DNA of 64,000 bases. It comes from Alloalcanivorax xiamenensis (lineage in GTDB: Bacteria > Pseudomonadota > Gammaproteobacteria > Pseudomonadales > Alcanivoracaceae). The notes under the pieces were generated by a model. It had not been told where the DNA came from. It did no database searches and worked only from the letters and a program-made list of their open reading frames with translations. A program made the position numbers and the translations under genes. Within the stretch, counting starts at the first letter, position 1. Each line of letters begins with the position of its first letter. Where the stretch lies: contig NZ_AQPF01000011.1 of NCBI RefSeq assembly GCF_009846745.1, positions 42,063 through 106,062 on the forward strand, in the 5' to 3' direction. Positions 7,802 through 17,181 of this stretch are shown here, piece after piece.

Positions 7802-10774
7802 ATGAATCGCGGTTCTGAATGGCATAGATGGGAGCCGCATATCCATGCGCCCGGCACTATCCTTAATAATCAGTTCGGAGTATCCGACCCCTGGGGGTCG
7901 TACCTCTCGACACTCGAAGCTTTGACGCCGAAGGTCGAGGCGATCGCGATCACTGACTACTATGTTACCGACACATACGAGGAAATCCTTCAGCATAAGG
8001 GCGCAGGCCGATTGCCCGATGTGTCGCTAATCTTCCCTAACATCGAGCTGCGCCTGGACGTGGCAGCGAAAACGGGTTTCGTGAACGTCCATTTGTTGGT
8101 CAGCCCTGAAGACCCTGAACACCTTTCAGAGGTGAAGCGTATCCTGAAGCGCCTTCAATTTCATGCTTTTGGCGACCGCTTTGATTGCACGCGCGATGAA
8201 CTGATAAAGCTGGGCAAGCATGCAGACACCACCATCAATGACGAAGGCGCTGCACTCCGACACGGCGCTACACAGTTCAAAGTCAACTTCGATCAATTGA
8301 GAAAAGTTATCGCCGAGAGCGAATGGGCGAAAACTAACATTTTGATCGCTGTTGCTGGTGGTTCCAGTGACGGAACTTCCGGCGTCCGTCAGGCTGCGGA
8401 CGCGACCGTGCGTCAGGAGATAGAGAAATTCGCCCACATTATCTTCTCGAGTAGTCCCGCTCAACGTGAATTCTGGGTCGGCCAACGGTCCGTCAGCGTC
8501 GAAGAACTGCGCTCGCGCTATGACGGATGCAAGCCGTGTCTCCATGGCAGCGACTCCCACGACCAGGAATCCGTTGGGCAGCCAGTCGACAGTCGCTTCT
8601 CGTGGATTAAGGGTGCGCTGACATTCGACGCCCTACGACAGGCCTGCATCGACCCGGAAGGCCGGGCCTATGTCGGCGAGAAACCGCCAAACTCAGCCAT
8701 GCCGTCGCAGGTCATCTCACATCTACACATTGAGAACGCGAATTGGGCGGCTACGCCCGATATTCCGCTCAATCCCGGCCTAGTGGCCATTATTGGCGCC
8801 CGGGGATCGGGTAAAACGGCACTGGCCGATGTGATCGCCGCCGGTTGCGACGCAATAACTCCAGTTGGCTGGGAGGCTGACGAAAACGTCAGCCCATCGT
8901 TCCTAGCTCGTGCACGCAAACTGATCGGGGATGCCTCGGCGACATTGACTTGGGGCGGCGGCGCGACGGAGACGCGTGCGCTTGATGGCAGTGACGCGAA
9001 CGGCCATATGTCGTTCCCTCGTGCGAGATATCTATCTCAGCAATTCGTTGAGGAGCTGTGCTCGGCTAAGGGTGTCTCTGATGGTCTCGTCGATGAGATC
9101 GAGCGCGTTATCTTCGATTCCCATTCGCAGGACGGCCGTGAGTGGGCGCTCGATTTCGCCGAGCTCCGCGAGCAACGGACCGCTCGCTTCCAGCAAGCCC
9201 GCGAGCGTGAGGCGGAGGCGATCGCCGATATCTCCGACGGCATCGCCACCGAGCTCGAGAAAGAGAGCATCGTGATGAGCCTGAGCAAGCAGGTTGAGCA
9301 AAAGAAAAAGTTGATTGCCGGCTATACCGCTGATCAGGCTAAGCTAGTGGTGAAGGGGACCGAAGCGCAGGTCGCAAGGCACGCTCAGCTCAGCGAGGCG
9401 GCTCAGAAGCTAAGGACCAAAATACAAGCCTACAACAATCAGCGCCGAACTTTCGTCGCTCTGCAGGACGAGGTTGGCAGTATGCGAGCCACTGGCGCGC
9501 CTGAAATGCTCCGTCAGATCCAGGCGCGACACATAAACAGTGGCTTAGATGCCAATCAGTGGGACGAGTTCTTGTTGATCTACAAGGGCGATGTCGACAA
9601 CAGCCTCACAGCCTACATCTCATGGGCCGACGGCGAGGTTCGCAAACTCAACGGTATTCCGCCATCGCCCGGCGCTCCCAATGTAGCCCTGATTGCCGAT
9701 GACGCAGACCTCGCGATGCTTCCGCTTGCGCAGATCGTTGCAGAGATGACACGACTCGAGGCTCTATTCGGCGCGGACAAGTTAGTTCGTGAGCAATACG
9801 CAGCGCTTACAAAGCGGATTGCGCAAGAGAATTCGGCCCTTCAGACCTTGGATGCACGGCTCACTGACGCCAAGGGCGCGGCAGCGCGACGGAAAGACCT
9901 GCAAACTGAACGCGACGACACCTATGGCCGCGTATTCGAGGCCATCATAAACGAGCAGAACACGCTGGCTGACCTGTATGCGCCACTCATGGAGCGCCTT
10001 TCCTCATCATCGGGCACGCTTAAGAAGCTGAGTTTTTCAGTTCGCAGGATTGCCGATGTCCAGACTTGGGGGGCGTTTGCCGAAGAGGAACTCCTCGACC
10101 GGCGCAAGGCGGGGCCTTTTTACGGGCGCGGCTCGTTGATTGCGGCCGCGACGGCCGAACTCAAGCCTGCGTGGGAAACCGGCTCTGCCACTAAGGTCCA
10201 GGCTGCCATGACGGCCTTTATGGGAAAATACCTGAAGGACCTCTTATCGCACGCGCCATTTTCCCCGGCACAGCAGACAGAATTCCGTGCTTGGTCGAAG
10301 CGGTTCGCACACTGGCTTTTCGGAACCGAACACATCGCAGTCCGCTACGAGATTTCCTACGACGGTGTCGACATCCGCAAGTTGTCACCAGGCACCCGAG
10401 GGATCGTCCTGTTGCTGCTCTACCTCGCACTGGACGATTCCGACGACCGACCGCTGATTATCGATCAGCCAGAGGAAAATCTCGATCCAAAATCGGTCTT
10501 TGACGAGCTGGTGGCGCTTTTCATCGCGGCGAAGGCCAAACGACAGGTAATCATGGTGACACACAACGCTAATCTTGTGATCAACACCGATGCGGATCAG
10601 ATCATCGTGGCCGAAGCCGGTCCGCATCTCTCTGGTGGTCTACCGCCCATCAGCTATGTAGCGGGTGGGCTAGAGGACGCTGCGATCCGCAAGGTGGTTT
10701 GTGACATCCTTGAAGGTGGCGAGGCCGCTTTTCGGGAACGGTCGAGGCGGCTTCGTGTCCGTCTCGGTCGATAG
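7802..10774 (+). CDS. PHP-domain SMC/ABC-type ATPase (TrlF-like)
   Basis: The product is 990 residues; the ATG at 7802 follows CTGGAG at a good distance. The N-terminal PHP phosphoesterase domain shows WEPHIHAPGT (His13, His15), ITDYYVTDTYEE and CLHGSDSHDQ, the metal-binding motifs. The ATPase head follows, with Walker A GARGSGKT at 332-339, a long charged coiled-coil (about 440-700), Walker B PLIIDQPEENLD around 884-893, and VTHNANLV as the switch region. This matches TrlF-family AAA-like ATPases, which pair a PHP nuclease or phosphatase with an SMC-like motor and occur in defence islands. GC content is higher than in neighbouring cassettes. Its upstream neighbour is an attC site and the downstream junction is eroded. 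Confidence 0.88.
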   Translation: MNRGSEWHRWEPHIHAPGTILNNQFGVSDPWGSYLSTLEALTPKVEAIAITDYYVTDTYEEILQHKGAGRLPDVSLIFPNIELRLDVAAKTGFVNVHLLVSPEDPEHLSEVKRILKRLQFHAFGDRFDCTRDELIKLGKHADTTINDEGAALRHGATQFKVNFDQLRKVIAESEWAKTNILIAVAGGSSDGTSGVRQAADATVRQEIEKFAHIIFSSSPAQREFWVGQRSVSVEELRSRYDGCKPCLHGSDSHDQESVGQPVDSRFSWIKGALTFDALRQACIDPEGRAYVGEKPPNSAMPSQVISHLHIENANWAATPDIPLNPGLVAIIGARGSGKTALADVIAAGCDAITPVGWEADENVSPSFLARARKLIGDASATLTWGGGATETRALDGSDANGHMSFPRARYLSQQFVEELCSAKGVSDGLVDEIERVIFDSHSQDGREWALDFAELREQRTARFQQAREREAEAIADISDGIATELEKESIVMSLSKQVEQKKKLIAGYTADQAKLVVKGTEAQVARHAQLSEAAQKLRTKIQAYNNQRRTFVALQDEVGSMRATGAPEMLRQIQARHINSGLDANQWDEFLLIYKGDVDNSLTAYISWADGEVRKLNGIPPSPGAPNVALIADDADLAMLPLAQIVAEMTRLEALFGADKLVREQYAALTKRIAQENSALQTLDARLTDAKGAAARRKDLQTERDDTYGRVFEAIINEQNTLADLYAPLMERLSSSSGTLKKLSFSVRRIADVQTWGAFAEEELLDRRKAGPFYGRGSLIAAATAELKPAWETGSATKVQAAMTAFMGKYLKDLLSHAPFSPAQQTEFRAWSKRFAHWLFGTEHIAVRYEISYDGVDIRKLSPGTRGIVLLLLYLALDDSDDRPLIIDQPEENLDPKSVFDELVALFIAAKAKRQVIMVTHNANLVINTDADQIIVAEAGPHLSGGLPPISYVAGGLEDAAIRKVVCDILEGGEAAFRERSRRLRVRLGR

Positions 10775-11256
10775 GTTGGACTATGATGGCAAGTCCGTCC
10801 GCGACAAATACAACACCGCAGCGGTCCTTGGGGGGTATGCTGAATAAATCAGATTACGGTGGGGGGGCTAACAATTGGCTGCAAAGTAGCCGATTTCCCG
10901 TCGCTTCACGGCTCCAAACCGGCGCTTGAGCCGGGTGCCATGTGCCAACTAACGCGGCGGTGCCTTCACTGCAAAGCCTAACGTGTCGTTTGACTCAGAT
11001 GTTGCGTGTTATTGGCTTATAGGAGTTGTCGTGGACTGAGGATAAGCTGCGTTTCGCGGCACCCCGCCTGTTCGATCCCCAGAGTCGGACCTAACGGTAT
11101 ACCAGTGGAGTCCATCGTTATATCCCGCCGCTGGCGGAATTGAACAAGTCGCCGCTCGGAACTGGCTTGCCTGTCGGTCTTTTTTTGAACTTTAGGCACG
11201 AAGGCTATCAGCCGATAAGTGTTTATTGGAGACGGCGGGGTATGGAATAGGAATCC
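10775..11256. other. 482-bp gene-free junction with eroded attC-like sequence
   Basis: No convincing coding region. At 10866-10943, GGCTAACAATTGGCTGC followed by GGCTCCAAACC and GAGCCGGGTGCC resembles an attC with a damaged right core. A second fragment GCCTAACG at 10977-10984 could start another. The remainder is non-repetitive and could be the scar of a lost cassette. Confidence 0.45.
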
Positions 11257-13998
11257 ATGGTTTCAATCTATGTGGGTAAACAAGACAAAACCAGGCAAAT
11301 CAGTGACTGGCGTATACGTTGGAGCGAGAAATATAGCTCGCTCCAACTGACGTGTTACTTCCCTTCAAAAAAGACTTTCACTCGCCCTCTTAGCGAGTGC
11401 CGGGTGGTACCCACCCGTGAGCTGGGGAAGGCGCTTCTGAGAAAGTCCGGTAGCTCGGTGGTCCGGCCCATTGAAAAGGCCACCATTTACGGTGATCGAT
11501 ATGCGGTCGTGTACTATCCGGGTACCGAAAGGCCCTACGTCCACAATGCCGATGAGGTGGCCTTCGTCCCGCCGACTGAGATGAAGGAATCGCCGGTCTT
11601 TGAGTATCTAACCGACGTGGCGAGCGCCAGGCAGGATCGCGCGGGCTCGCAGACACAGCACGACATGGCAGCCAATATCGTCCGTCAGCTGGAGAAGCTT
11701 CCCGCCTGCGCGGATACTGCCTTGCACGCCTACTGCACCGGACATAATGGCGCCCAGGAGCCGGGTGAGGGGCTGATCTTTCCCTTCGGCCTTAACGAAA
11801 GCCAGCTGACGGCTGTGGAACGGGCGTTCAGCGCGCAGATCAGCATGGTTGAAGGACCACCAGGTACCGGCAAGACGCAAACCATCTTGAACATCCTGGC
11901 CAATATCCTGCTTCGTGGTAAGACGGTGGCAGTGCTGTCGAATAACAACTCGGCGGTCAGCAACGTCTATGAGAAGCTGGAGAAGTGCGGCCTGGACCAC
12001 CTGGTCGCCAAGGTAGGGAGCAGAGAGAACCGGGAGGCCTTCTTCAGCGCACTCCCACCCTGGCCAATCGCTAAACCTCAGCCCGAGCCGGCGCCGACTC
12101 TGGATAACATTCAGACGGTGCTCTCGACCCTGAAGCAACATCTCCACGACCAGAACCGAGCGGCGCAGCTTCAGGCGGAGATTGACGAGATAAAGATTGA
12201 GCGCGGCCACTTACAGCAATGGATGCAAGAGAACCTGATTGAGCCGGCCACCTCACTGGGGAAGTACGGTTTGTCGCCACGCCAGACCACGGATCTTATG
12301 GCTTACCTCTCTTACCTGGGAGACGCACCGGTCCGGCTAAAAGACCGTATGGTACTGCTGTTCAAGTTCAGGATTTTCCGTGTCCGACCCTTCGCCGAGG
12401 ACGTTCGCCTGTCGGCTTTTCATGCCCTCCAGATGCACTACTACGATCAATCGCTACGGGAGAGGCAGGCCGAATGGGAGGCCTGCCGGAAGTCACTGGC
12501 GCGCGCCCGGTTCACGGATTTTCTGGACGCTTTGACGACCCAGTCGATGCGCTACCTCAAGCATCACCTGAGCGAGAGAGCACCGAAGCAGCAGGCCTTC
12601 GACGCGCGAACCTACCGAAAGCAGTTCGACGCCTTCGTCCGCCGTTTCCCGATCCTTGGCAGCAGCACACACTCCATTGTTAATTCCATCGCGGAAGGCG
12701 CCATCCTCGACTACGTGATCATTGACGAGGCCTCCCAGCAGGACATCATCCCCGGCATACTGGCACTGGGCTGCGCGAAGAACCTGATCGTCGTCGGGGA
12801 CAGCCGCCAACTGGCCCACATCCCCACGGAATCGGGCATTCAAGCTCCGGCGGATGAATACGACTGCGAGCGCAACAGCCTGCTGGATTCGTGCATCGGC
12901 GTCTTCAAGGACTCACTGCCCAGAACCTTGCTGAAAGAGCATTACCGCTGCCACCCGCGCATCATCCAGTTCTGCAACCAGCAGTTCTACGACAACGCCC
13001 TGGTGCCGATGACGGAGGATAGAGGGGAAATGCCTCTGCGCCTGGTGATCACCGCCAAGGGCAACCACGCTCGACGCAATACTAATCTCAGAGAGGTGGA
13101 ATCCCTGCGGAAGGTGCTGGATGACGAGGCACCGTCCGGCGGTGCTTGGGTGGATAAGGAGGGGCGGGGCTTCATCGCGCCATTCCGCGCCCAGGTCAGG
13201 CTCTCGGAAAATCATCTGACCGCGGATTTTATCAGGGACACGGTCCATAAGTTTCAGGGACGTGAATGCGACGAGATCGTCTTTTCCACCGTGCTGGACA
13301 AGAAGCAATCCAACCAGCGGCGGCTAGAGTTCGTCGATGACCCCCGCATGGTCAACGTGGCGGTGTCCAGGGCCAAGAACCGGTTCACTCTGGTGACCGG
13401 AGCGGACGTCTTCACCGTGAACAACGCCCACATCGCCGCCTTGGTGCGCTACATCGAGTACTACGGCCAGGACGAGCATGTGAGTAGAGCGCCGGTGGTA
13501 TCGGCATTCGATCTCCTGTACCAAGAGTACGACGAATCCCTGGCGCGCCTTAACGCCAAGTTGCGGCCAGAGGATTCCCAACATAAGTCCGAGCAGATCG
13601 TGGCGCATCTGCTCCGCGAAGCACTATCCGATACTCGGTACCATGGGCTCATGTACCACGACCAGGTCTTGCTGAGTCAGGTGGCGTCATCGGCTAACCT
13701 CGAGTTGACCGCGCGTGAGAAAGAGTTCATGGCCAACGGCGCCAGCTGCGATTTCGTGCTGTACTTCAAGGTAGGGAAGCGCCCTTTCGGCGTGATCGAA
13801 GTCGACGGCGGCTCGCACGACGAACTGGAGCAAGCCGAGCGGGATGCCCTGAAAGACAACATCCTCAATGAGAGCAAGCTCCCCATCCTCCGCCTGCGTA
13901 CCGTTGAAAGTGGCATCGAAGAGAAAATTGAGAGCTTTATAAAGGCATCAGTCGGCATGCATGCCCATGATGAACCACCTCTATCGGTTGGTTCGTAG
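11257..13998 (+). CDS. SF1 (Dna2/Upf1-like) helicase with C-terminal DUF2726-type nuclease domain
   Basis: The product is 913 residues. The N-terminal part is a small beta domain. The helicase core has motif I GPPGTGKT (200-207), motif II IIDEASQQD with Asp490-Glu491, motif III VVGDSRQL, motif IV LLKEHYRCHPRI, motif V HKFQGRECDEIVFS and motif VI VNVAVSRAKNRF. The C-terminus (about 770-900) has a PD-(D/E)XK nuclease fold with CDFVLYF (Asp832) and GVIEVDGGSHD (Glu848, Asp850), typical of DUF2726/DUF559-like tails. It likely translocates on and cuts foreign nucleic acid. It stands alone between the PHP-ATPase and the RhuM-Fic gene, and no attC follows it. Confidence 0.9.
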   Translation: MVSIYVGKQDKTRQISDWRIRWSEKYSSLQLTCYFPSKKTFTRPLSECRVVPTRELGKALLRKSGSSVVRPIEKATIYGDRYAVVYYPGTERPYVHNADEVAFVPPTEMKESPVFEYLTDVASARQDRAGSQTQHDMAANIVRQLEKLPACADTALHAYCTGHNGAQEPGEGLIFPFGLNESQLTAVERAFSAQISMVEGPPGTGKTQTILNILANILLRGKTVAVLSNNNSAVSNVYEKLEKCGLDHLVAKVGSRENREAFFSALPPWPIAKPQPEPAPTLDNIQTVLSTLKQHLHDQNRAAQLQAEIDEIKIERGHLQQWMQENLIEPATSLGKYGLSPRQTTDLMAYLSYLGDAPVRLKDRMVLLFKFRIFRVRPFAEDVRLSAFHALQMHYYDQSLRERQAEWEACRKSLARARFTDFLDALTTQSMRYLKHHLSERAPKQQAFDARTYRKQFDAFVRRFPILGSSTHSIVNSIAEGAILDYVIIDEASQQDIIPGILALGCAKNLIVVGDSRQLAHIPTESGIQAPADEYDCERNSLLDSCIGVFKDSLPRTLLKEHYRCHPRIIQFCNQQFYDNALVPMTEDRGEMPLRLVITAKGNHARRNTNLREVESLRKVLDDEAPSGGAWVDKEGRGFIAPFRAQVRLSENHLTADFIRDTVHKFQGRECDEIVFSTVLDKKQSNQRRLEFVDDPRMVNVAVSRAKNRFTLVTGADVFTVNNAHIAALVRYIEYYGQDEHVSRAPVVSAFDLLYQEYDESLARLNAKLRPEDSQHKSEQIVAHLLREALSDTRYHGLMYHDQVLLSQVASSANLELTAREKEFMANGASCDFVLYFKVGKRPFGVIEVDGGSHDELEQAERDALKDNILNESKLPILRLRTVESGIEEKIESFIKASVGMHAHDEPPLSVGS

Positions 13999-14192
13999 GT
14001 GTCTAAACCGAGCTCGCCGGCGTGTTCATGATCTTGCTCCTATTGCGCAAATTCTAGGTTGCATTAAGTGGGGCGGTCGGAAAGCTGGAAACCGCAACAG
14101 GTACTGCTCCGACTATTTCCTGCAAGCAGGTGTACCTCCGTGCGCGGTACTGTCAGTATGGTCAGTGTGGCTGATTGCGGCAAGGAGGTTGT

Positions 14193-15194
14193 GTGAGTGA
14201 CATTGTCATTTTTGAGGAGGACGCCGGTCCGGTGGAGGTTCGCCTGGAGAGCGAGACGGTCTGGCTCTCTCAAAAGCAGATGGCGGAGCTGTTTGGGAAG
14301 GACCTGCGTACCATCAGCGAGCACGTTGGCAACGTGTACGAAGAGGGTGAGTTGGGCCGTGAGGCAACTATCCGGAAATTCCGGATAGTTCGCCAGGAGG
14401 GCAAGCGGCAGGTTCGGCGCGCGATTGATCACTACAACCTCGATGTCATCATTTCCGTGGGCTACCGTGTCAAATCTCAGCGTGGCGTGCGCTTTCGCCA
14501 ATGGGCCACCCGCGTCCTCCGCGAACATCTGACCCAGGGCTACAGCCTCAACGAGCACAGTCTGGCCCGGCAGGGCCTCGCCGAGCTGGAGCAGGCCGTG
14601 GAACTGCTCGGCCAAACCCTTGCCCGGCAGGAGCTGGTCTCCGACATCGGTCAGGAGGTGGTCGGTCTGATCCTCGGCTATGCGCGCACCTGGCGCTTGC
14701 TCCAGGACTACGACGAAGGTGCTCTGGGCGTGCCTCCCGGGGCCCGCCAGGCCCGCGGTGTGCTGGGCGTGGATGAAGCCCGCTGTGCCCTGGATGCGCT
14801 GGCCGGCGAACTACGCGATAGGGGCGAAGCGAGCGACCTTTTCGCCCGGGACCGGGACGATGGCTTGGCCTCTATCCTCGGGAACCTGGAACAAAGCATG
14901 TTCGGCGAGCCCCTCTACGGCACCCGCGAGGAGCGCGCCGCGCACCTGTTGTATTTCGTGATCAAGAACCATCCCTTCTCGGACGGCAATAAGCGCTCCG
15001 GCGCCTTCCTGTTCCTGCTCTACCTGCGCCAGGAAGGCATGCGCCTGACCTTGAACGAACAGGGCCTGACCGCCCTGACGCTGCTGATCGCCGAAAGCGA
15101 CCCGAAGGCCAAGGATCTGATGGCTCGGCTCGTCATGAACCTGATTGCGGATGACAGCAATGTGGCCAGCAAGGATGAGACGAGTACCGAATGA
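14193..15194 (+). CDS. RhuM-Fic/Doc fusion protein
   Basis: The product is 333 residues; the GTG at 14193 is preferred because AAGGAGG lies at 14182-14188. Residues 1-120 match the virulence RhuM domain (VWLSQKQMAELFGKD, YNLDVIISVGYRVKSQRGVRFRQWA), and the C-terminal half is a Fic/Doc domain. The Fic motif HPFSDGNKR is intact at 260-268, so AMP transfer or another nucleotidyl/phosphoryl transfer to a protein target is expected. Such fusions are found in toxin-antitoxin and defence loci. No antitoxin-like gene adjoins it. The interval 13999-14192 holds no gene. Confidence 0.88.
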   Translation: MSDIVIFEEDAGPVEVRLESETVWLSQKQMAELFGKDLRTISEHVGNVYEEGELGREATIRKFRIVRQEGKRQVRRAIDHYNLDVIISVGYRVKSQRGVRFRQWATRVLREHLTQGYSLNEHSLARQGLAELEQAVELLGQTLARQELVSDIGQEVVGLILGYARTWRLLQDYDEGALGVPPGARQARGVLGVDEARCALDALAGELRDRGEASDLFARDRDDGLASILGNLEQSMFGEPLYGTREERAAHLLYFVIKNHPFSDGNKRSGAFLFLLYLRQEGMRLTLNEQGLTALTLLIAESDPKAKDLMARLVMNLIADDSNVASKDETSTE

Positions 15195-15237
15195 AGGAAG
15201 TCCCGCTCAGGGTCAAGCTCATGGTTGGAACGGTTTC

Positions 15238-15897
15238 ATGGCAAAAAAAGCGACCCCCGGCGCCCGTAAAACCCCGGCCAGCCCCCTCACCCGGGGCCAC
15301 AAAAAGAAAGCCCGCACCCGGTGACAACTGCTGGACGCCGCCCTGCGCATCTACGCCCGCGCCAGCCTCGGCGGCCTGGCCCTCAACACCCTCGCCGAAG
15401 AAGCCGGCGTCTCCAACGGCACCGTCTACAACGACTTCCGCTCCCGCGAACAAGTCCTCGAAGCCGTCGGCCTGGAACTCGCCGTCCAACTCTCCGAACA
15501 GATCCTCACCGTCAGCCAAGCCGTCGAAAGCGGCGCCGAACGCCTCAGCATCGCCGTACGCACCTTCATGAATAAAGCCCGGACCGACCCCGACTGGACC
15601 CGCGCCCTCATCACCGTGGTCCGCTACGCCGAAGGCATGCGCTCCGCCCTCGCCACCTACCTCCGCGCCGACCTCCAAGCCAGCCGCTGCCAAGGCGACT
15701 TCCACTACGCCCACGAAGAAATGGCCATGAGCATGGTCATCTCCGCCACCCTGGGCGCCATGAACCTGCTCGTGGAAGACGGCGAAGTGGAGCACGCCGA
15801 CCGTATTGCGGCGGAGATGGTGCTGCAGGCGCTGGGGGTGCCGCCGGAGAAGGCTAAGTGGATTGCTGGGTTGCCGTTGCCTGGGGAGGATAGGTAG
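15238..15897 (+). pseudogene. TetR/AcrR-family regulator interrupted by an in-frame TGA
   Basis: From the ATG at 15238 the frame reads a basic leader and then reaches TGA at 15322-15324 (codon 29). It continues in the same frame as a typical TetR protein (LLDAALRIYARASLGG, then TLAEEAGVSNGTVYNDFRSREQVLEAV, then a C-terminal ligand domain to 15897). CGA to TGA, a single transition, would explain it. No start codon lies between the TGA and the HTH, so the DNA-binding domain is cut at helix 1. Codon use is extremely C-ending, like guaA and unlike the cassettes. The gene lies directly upstream of module B. Confidence 0.8.
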
Positions 15898-15952
15898 GCG
15901 GCCTTGCCATAGCGTGGGTCGCTGATCTGCGATTTATCTAGTTTGGGTAATT

Positions 15953-16172
15953 AGTAAGGGCTTACTTAAAAGGTCGTTGGCGCTTGGGCGTTGGCGGCTT
16001 TTTTTGTTTTTGGGGGGATAGAATTGGCCGAGGTGCCAGAAAAGGGAGGTTCGAGGCGTTTGTCAGCGGCTGGCTTTTCTGGTTTTATTTTGTGTCAGGG
16101 GAAAAGAGATAAGTGATATGACGCCGGCGTCTTCATTGGATCTTCGAGTTGGCGTCCTGATACCCGTTGGGC
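15953..16172. repeat. Module B: second 220-bp attI-like boundary element
   Basis: Same order and exactly the same length as module A: AGTAAGGGCTTACT (15953-15966), hairpin plus T-run, promoter-like TTGTCA-N17-TTTTAT (16060-16088), GATATGACGCCGGCG, TCTTCGAG and core GTTGGGC (16166-16172, a GTTRRRY match). The hairpin stem is held by several G-U pairs on the plus-strand RNA, followed by seven Ts. It separates the TetR remnant from cassette block 2. Confidence 0.65.
16060..16088 (+). promoter_or_regulatory. Candidate cassette promoter in module B
   Basis: TTGTCA (16060-16065, five of six to the -35 consensus), 17-bp spacer, TTTTAT (16083-16088). It is the best -35 among the three modules. Confidence 0.5.
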
Positions 16173-16220
16173 GTTAATACAGCTTTAATACCAAGCGATA
16201 GGCATAGGGAGCACAAAATC

Positions 16221-16520
16221 ATGATCAAGGCCACTGGTGCCGCAAAACTGACGAGCGACGTCACAGGCAAAACGTATGAGATCACGCCAGAAGAACTTGA
16301 GTGGGAAGTCGCTGGTGGAGATGAGCGCGGCATGGGTGTTGAAACCCTTTATGAGGCTATGGTTCAGGTAGAGGAACACGATCCGGATAAAGTGGTGTCC
16401 TGCACGTGGACCGCCTCTGAATATCCGGTAGGCGCTCTCAATCACGTAACGGCAGTGGAGGAAAATGGTGCCTTAGATGCTGATTTCTCATTTCACTGGG
16501 AGTATCAGCCCGAAGATTAG
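16221..16520 (+). CDS. Hypothetical 99-residue acidic protein (first cassette of block 2)
   Basis: The ATG at 16221 follows ATAGGGA; upstream in-frame codons overlap the module end. The product is soluble, acidic and without a signal peptide or membrane helix. Its text (TGKTYEITPEELEWEV, FHWEYQPED) suggests a compact alpha/beta fold, but I recognise no family. It occupies the same position behind module B as the RHIM-like gene does behind module A. Immunity, antitoxin or small effector roles are all possible. Confidence 0.7.
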   Translation: MIKATGAAKLTSDVTGKTYEITPEELEWEVAGGDERGMGVETLYEAMVQVEEHDPDKVVSCTWTASEYPVGALNHVTAVEENGALDADFSFHWEYQPED

Positions 16521-16610
16521 TGCTTGAATCCCGCTCAACAAGTACATCCAGACGACGTGTTTGCTACCGCTTTGCGTTCTCAAATCCGTGGCTGATGATT
16601 GGCGTTATAC
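16518..16610 (+). other. attC-like site after the 99-residue cassette
   Basis: Ends GGCGTTATAC (core GTTATAC, 16604-16610) and begins at the stop codon of the upstream gene. Internal pairing is weaker than in other sites, so the assignment depends on core and position. Confidence 0.55.
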
Positions 16611-16627
16611 AAGACGTTGTAAAAAAT

Positions 16628-17143
16628 ATGGCAGACAAATACCACGCTCTTTATGAGCTCGCTAAGGAAGCATTTTTCGAAGAGATAAATAGGTTGGCTC
16701 GTATTGAAAGAAAAGCGTCGGTAATGATTTCGGTGCTTACAATTTTTATTGGGGCGTATATATCAGCATTGCAATGGATTGCGAGTAAAACCACGCCGCC
16801 TGAGTCGTGTCTGGAGTGGTTGATAATAGTTGTTTCAGCTGTTCTGTTTGGCTCCCTGGTTTTTTCGTGGGTGCTTGTATTGCGGGTTTTCACTATCGAC
16901 AGGAGGAGAGTGATCCCAGCTAATAATGGACTGATTGAATTTTATAAGCAGAATAGTTTTGTTACCATAAACTACGGGATGGCGAATAAGTTTTGCGAAG
17001 TTACTAGGGAAAATAGAGGAATATCGGATAAAAAGGTAAAGCGTCTCATTTTTGGAATGCGATTTGTTCTTGCCAGTGGCACGATATTTGTAGCGCTTGG
17101 CGTTCTAATTGCAGCACAGATTTGGATATCGAACTTAAAGTAG
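16628..17143 (+). CDS. Three-TM membrane protein, candidate effector
   Basis: The product is 171 residues from the ATG at 16628. An amphipathic N-terminus (1-30) is followed by TM helices at about 32-52, 64-88 and 143-168, with a soluble segment between the second and third. The layout recalls SLATT-type 2TM/3TM effectors that damage membranes in bacterial conflict systems, but no signature proves this. No strong ribosome-binding site precedes it. It is followed within 38 bp by a tiny highly acidic ORF in the same cassette, which may be its partner. Confidence 0.75.
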   Translation: MADKYHALYELAKEAFFEEINRLARIERKASVMISVLTIFIGAYISALQWIASKTTPPESCLEWLIIVVSAVLFGSLVFSWVLVLRVFTIDRRRVIPANNGLIEFYKQNSFVTINYGMANKFCEVTRENRGISDKKVKRLIFGMRFVLASGTIFVALGVLIAAQIWISNLK

Positions 17144-17181
17144 AGCACAGCTGACTTTTTATCATTGAGGAGGTGCCTAAG

